Shown here: piece after piece, positions 38,791 through 42,184 of the stretch
How the letters are laid out: each line of letters starts with the position of its first letter
How positions within the stretch are numbered: the first letter of the stretch is position 1
Assembly: GCA_019115845.1 (NCBI GenBank)
Contig: DXCU01000047.1
Span: 1 to 42,184 of the forward strand
DNA: 42,184 nt
Direction of reading: 5' to 3'
Source: Candidatus Rubneribacter avistercoris
GTDB taxonomy: Bacteria; Actinomycetota; Coriobacteriia; Coriobacteriales; Eggerthellaceae
The notes under the pieces: generated by a model
Told to the model about the DNA's origin: nothing
The model's database searches: none
Seen by the model: the letters and a program-made list of their open reading frames with translations, nothing else
Translations under genes and position numbers: made by a program

Positions 38791-38843
38791 TCCGTCGCTG
38801 CATAGTCTGTCGGCTGGGGCTGTAACAAAAGTCCCCTTTTATG

Positions 38844-38879
38844 AAAAGCCGAGACCTCGCATCTGGGGTCTCGGCTTTT
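38844..38879. terminator. Intrinsic terminator inside the left IS end
   Basis: AAAAGCCGAGACC at 38844-38856 is the exact complement of GGTCTCGGCTTTT at 38867-38879, with a 10-base loop. The A-run before and T-run after make it a bidirectional terminator. It would stop transcripts of the giant gene entering the element and protect the transposase from read-through. Confidence 0.85.
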
Positions 38880-38961
38880 CGGCTTTTGCGAGGCGCTCAA
38901 TGAAGGAGAAAGATGGGCAAAAGAGACGATGAAAGTTCTCGGGGTTGGTGAAAAACATAGC

Positions 38962-38999
38962 TTGACCTGGCATTATATGGTATAATAGCACCAGGTCAA
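38962..38999 (+). promoter_or_regulatory. Transposase promoter within a 9-bp inverted repeat
   Basis: TGGTATAAT at 38978-38986 is an extended -10 promoter (TG-n-TATAAT). TTGACCTGG at 38962-38970 and CCAGGTCAA at 38991-38999 form a perfect inverted repeat around it, starting 19 bases before the transposase ATG. Transcripts entering from outside would carry both arms and fold next to the ribosome binding site, while those starting at the internal promoter would lack the left arm. Confidence 0.6.
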
Positions 39000-39017
39000 A
39001 CAAGCGGAAGGACGATT

Positions 39018-40595
39018 ATGGCCCGACCCGTTTTCAAGCCCGTGAACCAGCGCCAGCAGATGCTTCTGCCGCCGGATCTTTCCGACCTCATCCCAAAAGA
39101 CCACCTCGTGCGCGTCGTCGACGCGATCATCGAAGCCATCGACGCGAATGAGCTTTATGCGCTCTATCCCGGAGGGGGCGCGAGTGCGCACGACCCGAAG
39201 ATGATGCTCAAGGTCGTGGTATACGCCTATGCGAGCGGCGTCTACTCCTCGCGCAAGATCGCGCGCGCGACGCGCGAGAACATCCACTTCATGTGGATCG
39301 CGGGCATGACGCCGCTTGACCATATGACTATAAACCGCTTTAGAAGCGAGCGTATCCGCCCCGTGTTCGAATCCATCTTCGCGCAGGTGATAGAGCTTTT
39401 AGCAACACGCGGCCTTATTACGCTCAACACCTATTTCCTCGACGGCACCAAGATGGAGGCCGCCGCGAACAAGTACACCTTCGCCTGGAAAAAGGCAACC
39501 GAAAACCACCAGGCGAAGCTCCGCGCGAAGGTCCGCGCCCACTTGGACGAGATCGACCGCATGAACGAAGAGGAGGACCGCCTCGCCGAAGCGCTCCCCG
39601 AGCCCGAAGAGGTCACCTCCGAAGACATAGCCGAGGCGGCGCGCCGCATCAACGAGCGCCTCCGCGCCCGCCCGAAGGACAGGGAGCTCAAGCGGGCCAA
39701 GAAGGCCTTCGAAGACGACTACCTCCCCCGCATGAAGCGCTACGAAGGCCAGCTGGCCCTTTTCGAGGGGCGCTCGTCGTTCTCCAAGACCGACCCGGAC
39801 GCCACGTTCATGCGCATGAAAGAAGACCACATGCGAAACGGCCAGCTCAAGGCCGGCTACAACGTGCAGATAGGCACCGAAGGTCAATTCGTCGTCTCTT
39901 ACACGCTCCATCGCCGGGCGGGGGACACCGCGTGCATGATCGAGCATCTCGAGCACCTTCGCCGCACAAGAGGGACCCTCCCCGACGTCGTGGTCGCGGA
40001 CGCGGGATACGGAAGCGAGGAGAACTACGCCTATCTCGAAAGCCGCGGCGTAGAGGCCTTCGTGAAGTACAGCATGTTCCACAAGGAGCAGAAGCGCTCG
40101 TTCAAGGCGGATCCCACCCAGCCGAAGAACTGGACCTTTGATGAAAAGAGCGATACTTGGGCATGCTCCGGGGGTCGCACCCTTCATTTCCTGAAAGAAA
40201 AGGCGGCGAAAAGCGAGCTTGGCTTTGAATCGATCACGCGGCTCTACCACTGCGATGACTGCTCAGGATGCCCCCATCAAGCAAAATGCACCAAAAGCGA
40301 GGACGAGTCGCGAAATCGCACTATCTATATAAACCCCTCCCTCGTAGACCATAGAAACCAAGCCGAACGAAGGCTCACGAGCGACGAGGGGGTCGCTCTC
40401 AGGCGAAGAAGGGCAACCGATGTGGAAACCGTCTTTGGCGACATCAAGAGCAACTGGCGCTTCAAACGCTTCACCCTGCGAGGTCTTGCAAAGGCAACCC
40501 ATGAATGGGGCCTTGTCGCGCTCGGGCACAATATGAGAAAGATCGCCCGGATCGTGGGAGCCAAGCAAGCGTCAATGGATGTCGCATTCGCCTAA
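39018..40595 (+). CDS. IS1182-family DDE transposase
   Basis: The protein has 525 residues and appears intact. It starts at ATG 39018, six bases after GGAAGGA. It opens with RPVFKPVNQRQQMLLPPDL and has a conserved N-terminal DUF772-like region (about 20-130) containing HDPKMMLKVVVYAY. Likely catalytic residues are Asp142 (FLDGTKMEA), Asp328 (VVVADAGYGSEENY) and Glu470 (RRRATDVETVFGDIK). A long charged coiled-coil-like insertion (about 155-245) and the family segment RNGQLKAGYNVQIGTE (273-288) lie between the first two. A Cys cluster, CDDCSGCPHQAKC (412-424), is the typical zinc-finger-like element. The length fits the family, and all catalytic positions are present, so the element may be active. 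Confidence 0.93.
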   Translation: MARPVFKPVNQRQQMLLPPDLSDLIPKDHLVRVVDAIIEAIDANELYALYPGGGASAHDPKMMLKVVVYAYASGVYSSRKIARATRENIHFMWIAGMTPLDHMTINRFRSERIRPVFESIFAQVIELLATRGLITLNTYFLDGTKMEAAANKYTFAWKKATENHQAKLRAKVRAHLDEIDRMNEEEDRLAEALPEPEEVTSEDIAEAARRINERLRARPKDRELKRAKKAFEDDYLPRMKRYEGQLALFEGRSSFSKTDPDATFMRMKEDHMRNGQLKAGYNVQIGTEGQFVVSYTLHRRAGDTACMIEHLEHLRRTRGTLPDVVVADAGYGSEENYAYLESRGVEAFVKYSMFHKEQKRSFKADPTQPKNWTFDEKSDTWACSGGRTLHFLKEKAAKSELGFESITRLYHCDDCSGCPHQAKCTKSEDESRNRTIYINPSLVDHRNQAERRLTSDEGVALRRRRATDVETVFGDIKSNWRFKRFTLRGLAKATHEWGLVALGHNMRKIARIVGAKQASMDVAFA

Positions 40596-40599
40596 AGGA

Positions 40600-40616
40600 A
40601 TGCGGGCTTTCCGCAT
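40600..40616 (+). terminator. Small hairpin just after the transposase stop
   Basis: ATGCGG at 40600-40605 pairs with CCGCAT at 40611-40616 around a gcttt loop. It is a minor structure just before the larger terminator at 40627-40661. Confidence 0.4.
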
Positions 40617-40626
40617 CCCAAACCAA

Positions 40627-40661
40627 AAAGGGCTGCAACCCATTGTGAGTTGCAGCCCTTT
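40627..40661. terminator. Intrinsic terminator after the transposase
   Basis: AAAGGGCTGCAAC at 40627-40639 is the exact complement of GTTGCAGCCCTTT at 40649-40661, with a 9-base loop. A/T-runs on both sides make it bidirectional. It would end the transposase transcript and also block minus-strand transcripts from the ech operon. Confidence 0.85.
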
Positions 40662-40699
40662 ATTTGCCGGAGGCTTTTGTTACAGCCCCAACGGACGGT

Positions 40700-40715
40700 G
40701 GGCCGTGCTCGGCCC
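40700..40715 (-). terminator. Short GC hairpin at the end of the ech operon
   Basis: GGGCCG at 40700-40705 pairs with CGGCCC at 40710-40715 around tgct. On the minus strand it follows the echF stop by about 15 bases. The sequence beyond it is only weakly T-containing and runs into the IS end within about 10 bases, so any original terminator tail may have been displaced by the insertion. Confidence 0.4.
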
Positions 40716-40731
40716 TGCGGGGAGGAGCCTC

Positions 40732-41070
40732 TCACTCCGCCGTCAGCACCAGCTTCGATTTCCGCGTGGCGACGGCGGGACGCGCCGCCTCCATCGAAAG
40801 GCACTTCTGCGGACAGCGGGAAACGCACGACGCGCACTGCACGCACCGGAACCGGTCGACGGTCCAGGTGCTCTCCTGCCTGTCCACCTCGATGGCGTCG
40901 GCGGGACAGCACCTCGCGCAGACGCCGCAGAACACGCACTCCTCCACGACGCACTCCACGACCCCTCGAGCAATTGGCGAGGGCCTTTTCTCCATCTGCG
41001 GATACTGTATCGTCTCAGGCTGTTTGAACAAACTCCCGAGGGTCATCCCCCCGAGTTTGAATCCTCCCAT
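40732..41070 (-). CDS. echF: Ferredoxin-type subunit of energy-converting [NiFe] hydrogenase
   Basis: The protein has 112 residues with two [4Fe-4S] sites: CVFCGVCARCCP (Cys45, 48, 51, 55) and CVQCASCVSRCP (Cys76, 79, 82, 86). The N-terminus MTLGSLFKQPETIQYP resembles EchF/HycF-type subunits, which have a LKNLFSKPATxxYP-like start. It would carry electrons between soluble ferredoxin and the small-subunit cluster on the cytoplasmic face of the membrane complex. The ATG at 41070 is taken as start; an ATG at 41046 is an alternative. The gene begins 7 bases after the echE stop, whose last codons supply the GGAAAGG ribosome binding site, so translation is probably coupled. It appears to be the last gene of the operon. 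A subunit of another group 4 hydrogenase complex is the main alternative. Confidence 0.85.
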   Translation of the reverse strand: MGGFKLGGMTLGSLFKQPETIQYPQMEKRPSPIARGVVECVVEECVFCGVCARCCPADAIEVDRQESTWTVDRFRCVQCASCVSRCPQKCLSMEAARPAVATRKSKLVLTAE

Positions 41071-41077
41071 GGTCGGC

Positions 41078-42166
41078 CTACCTTTCCGTGCAGCTGATGC
41101 AGGGGTCGATGGTCAAAATGATGGTGGGGACGTCCGCCAGGCTGCATCCCTCAAGGGCGCGGACCAGACCGGCCAGGTTCTGGGACGTGGGCGTGCGTAC
41201 GCGCACGCGCGCCAGGTTCTTCGTACCGTCCCCGCGCACGTAGTAGTAGGCTTCGCCGCGCGGCTGCTCGATCATCGTGCACGCCTGCGCCCCGTCGGCG
41301 GGCGCCCCTTTCACCGGCACGAGGATATCGCCCTGCGGAATGCCCGCGATGAGCTCGCTGATGAGGTCGATGGATTGGAACACCTCTTTCGCGCGCACCT
41401 CGCAGCGCGCGAGGCAATCGCCATCCGAGGCGACGATGGGCTCGAACCCGGAAAGGCCGGCGTAGGCGCCGCCGGCATGCTCCCGAACGTCGTAGGCGAC
41501 GCCCGAGGCGCGCGCGAACGGCCCCACCATCGACAGATCCAACGCCTCCTCCTTGGACAGGACGCCAACGCCAAAAAGCCTGTTTCTCACCGAGGAGTCG
41601 GAAAGGAACGTGCTCACGATCTGCCGATACTCGTCGCGCAACCCCTCAAGCTCCGATTTCATGCGCGCAAGCTGCCCCGCATCGAGGTCGTGGACCACGC
41701 CGCCCACTTCCACGGCGTTGAAGATGACGCGCCCGCCCGTGGTGGCCTCGAACACGTCGAGCACCCGCTCGCGCAGCCGCCAGCAGTGCATGAACAGGCT
41801 CTCGAAGCCAAAGGCGTCAGCTGCCAGGCCCAGCCATAGAATATGGGAATGCACGCGCGAAAGCTCGTGCCAGATGGCGCGCAGATGTTCGGCGCGCGGC
41901 GGCACCTCCACGCCGAGAAGCGCCTCCACCGCCTCGGCGTAGGCGTAGGCGTGCCCGAACGAACAGATGCCGCAGATGCGCTCGGCCACATGCAGAAATT
42001 GGTGGTAGTCGCGCCTCTCGGCAAGCTTTTCAAGCCCGCGGTGGATAAAGCCAATCTGCGGGATTGCCTCGATGACGGTCTCGTCCTCGACCACGAGGTC
42101 GAGGTGCAGAGGCTCCGGCAGCACCGGGTGCTGCGGGCCGAACGGGATGACGGTCGCCTTCCCCAT
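41078..42166 (-). CDS. echE: Catalytic large subunit of group 4 (Ech-type) [NiFe] hydrogenase
   Basis: The protein has 362 residues. It reduces protons with ferredoxin electrons, or the reverse, coupled to ion transport. The nickel ligands are visible as RICGIC (Cys65, Cys68) and DPCISCTER at the very C-terminus (Cys356, Cys359). The N-terminal GPQHPVLPEPLHLDL and IPQIGFIHRGLEKL segments are typical of the complex I 49-kDa/EchE family. The length matches stand-alone EchE and not the longer HycE with its fused domain. The sequence ends right after the CxxCxxR motif, so no maturation-protease extension is present. ATG 42166 is preferred to GTG 42175 because GGAAGGAAGG lies eight bases before it. 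An upstream operon gene, probably the 30-kDa-like subunit, should end at or just beyond the window edge. Confidence 0.93.
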   Translation of the reverse strand: MGKATVIPFGPQHPVLPEPLHLDLVVEDETVIEAIPQIGFIHRGLEKLAERRDYHQFLHVAERICGICSFGHAYAYAEAVEALLGVEVPPRAEHLRAIWHELSRVHSHILWLGLAADAFGFESLFMHCWRLRERVLDVFEATTGGRVIFNAVEVGGVVHDLDAGQLARMKSELEGLRDEYRQIVSTFLSDSSVRNRLFGVGVLSKEEALDLSMVGPFARASGVAYDVREHAGGAYAGLSGFEPIVASDGDCLARCEVRAKEVFQSIDLISELIAGIPQGDILVPVKGAPADGAQACTMIEQPRGEAYYYVRGDGTKNLARVRVRTPTSQNLAGLVRALEGCSLADVPTIILTIDPCISCTER

Positions 42167-42184
42167 GCTACTCACCTTCCTTCC

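Larger units (their letters stand above)
38815..40690 (+). mobile_element. Insertion sequence of the IS1182 family
   Basis: The element is bounded by 17-bp perfect terminal inverted repeats, tggggctgtaacaaaag at 38815-38831 and its complement at 40674-40690, with partial matching continuing inward. The outermost T/A pair could be chance, which would make the repeats 16 bp and the element 38816-40689. It carries one transposase gene, a hairpin just inside each end, and its own extended -10 promoter. No target-site duplication is evident in the flanks. It lies between the stop of the giant gene and the convergent end of the ech operon. Confidence 0.88.

Noticed and set aside
38913-38951. Twelve-codon open frame (MGKRDDESSRGW) with AAGGAG before it, in the IS leader
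   Set aside because: The ribosome binding site is good but it lies upstream of the mapped promoter-like element and downstream of a terminator, so it is unlikely to be transcribed. Too short to support.
38962-38986. TTGACC as -35 box with TATAAT as -10 for the transposase
   Set aside because: The spacer would be only 13 bases. The extended -10 (TGGTATAAT) explains the promoter better, and TTGACC is part of the inverted repeat.

Overview
The window looks like a chromosomal segment from a GC-rich, anaerobic Gram-positive bacterium. The best fit is an intestinal member of the Eggerthellaceae (Coriobacteriia). Four things point there: a Tat-exported flavoprotein reductase paired with a separate multiheme cytochrome lipoprotein, an Ech-type energy-converting hydrogenase, a giant Sec-exported surface protein with SdrD-B-like repeats, and an IS1182-type transposase. 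Genus cannot be decided from the sequence alone.

Layout. Positions 3-98 hold the last codons of an unidentified gene, followed by about 360 bases without a gene. From 461 to 3831 a plus-strand cluster encodes a Tat/FAD reductase lipoprotein, a hexaheme cytochrome c lipoprotein and a DMT/EamA transporter. A strong stem-loop hairpin sits between the first two genes and another lies after the third. From 4058 to 6210 xpt and pbuX overlap by four bases and form a xanthine uptake and salvage operon; the permease has a repetitive Ala-rich tail. Positions 6211-7020 form a long non-coding stretch with GC-rich hairpins, a perfect 35-bp inverted repeat and, near 6846, a consensus -10 box.

From 7021 to 38790 a single uninterrupted gene fills three quarters of the window and encodes a protein of about 10,589 residues (about 1.1 MDa). 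It has a Sec signal peptide and acidic linkers. About 6,800 residues of extracellular beta-rich-looking modules follow, some visibly duplicated, and then 18 SdrD-B-like domains with EF-hand-like DxDxDG motifs. It ends in a C-terminal membrane anchor with a degenerate sortase-like motif (LPKLG). The repeat domains fall into sequence classes arranged as repeated A-B-C triads.

An IS1182-family element (38815-40690) separates this gene from the convergent end of a hydrogenase operon. The minus-strand genes echE (41078-42166) and echF (40732-41070) are the catalytic large subunit and the ferredoxin subunit of a group 4 [NiFe] hydrogenase, and the operon continues beyond the right edge.

Functionally the window combines anaerobic energy metabolism (an extracytoplasmic reductase of unknown substrate and an Ech hydrogenase), purine salvage, and a very large cell-surface protein that may act in adhesion. 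All functional calls come from reading motifs and gene context; no database search was run.
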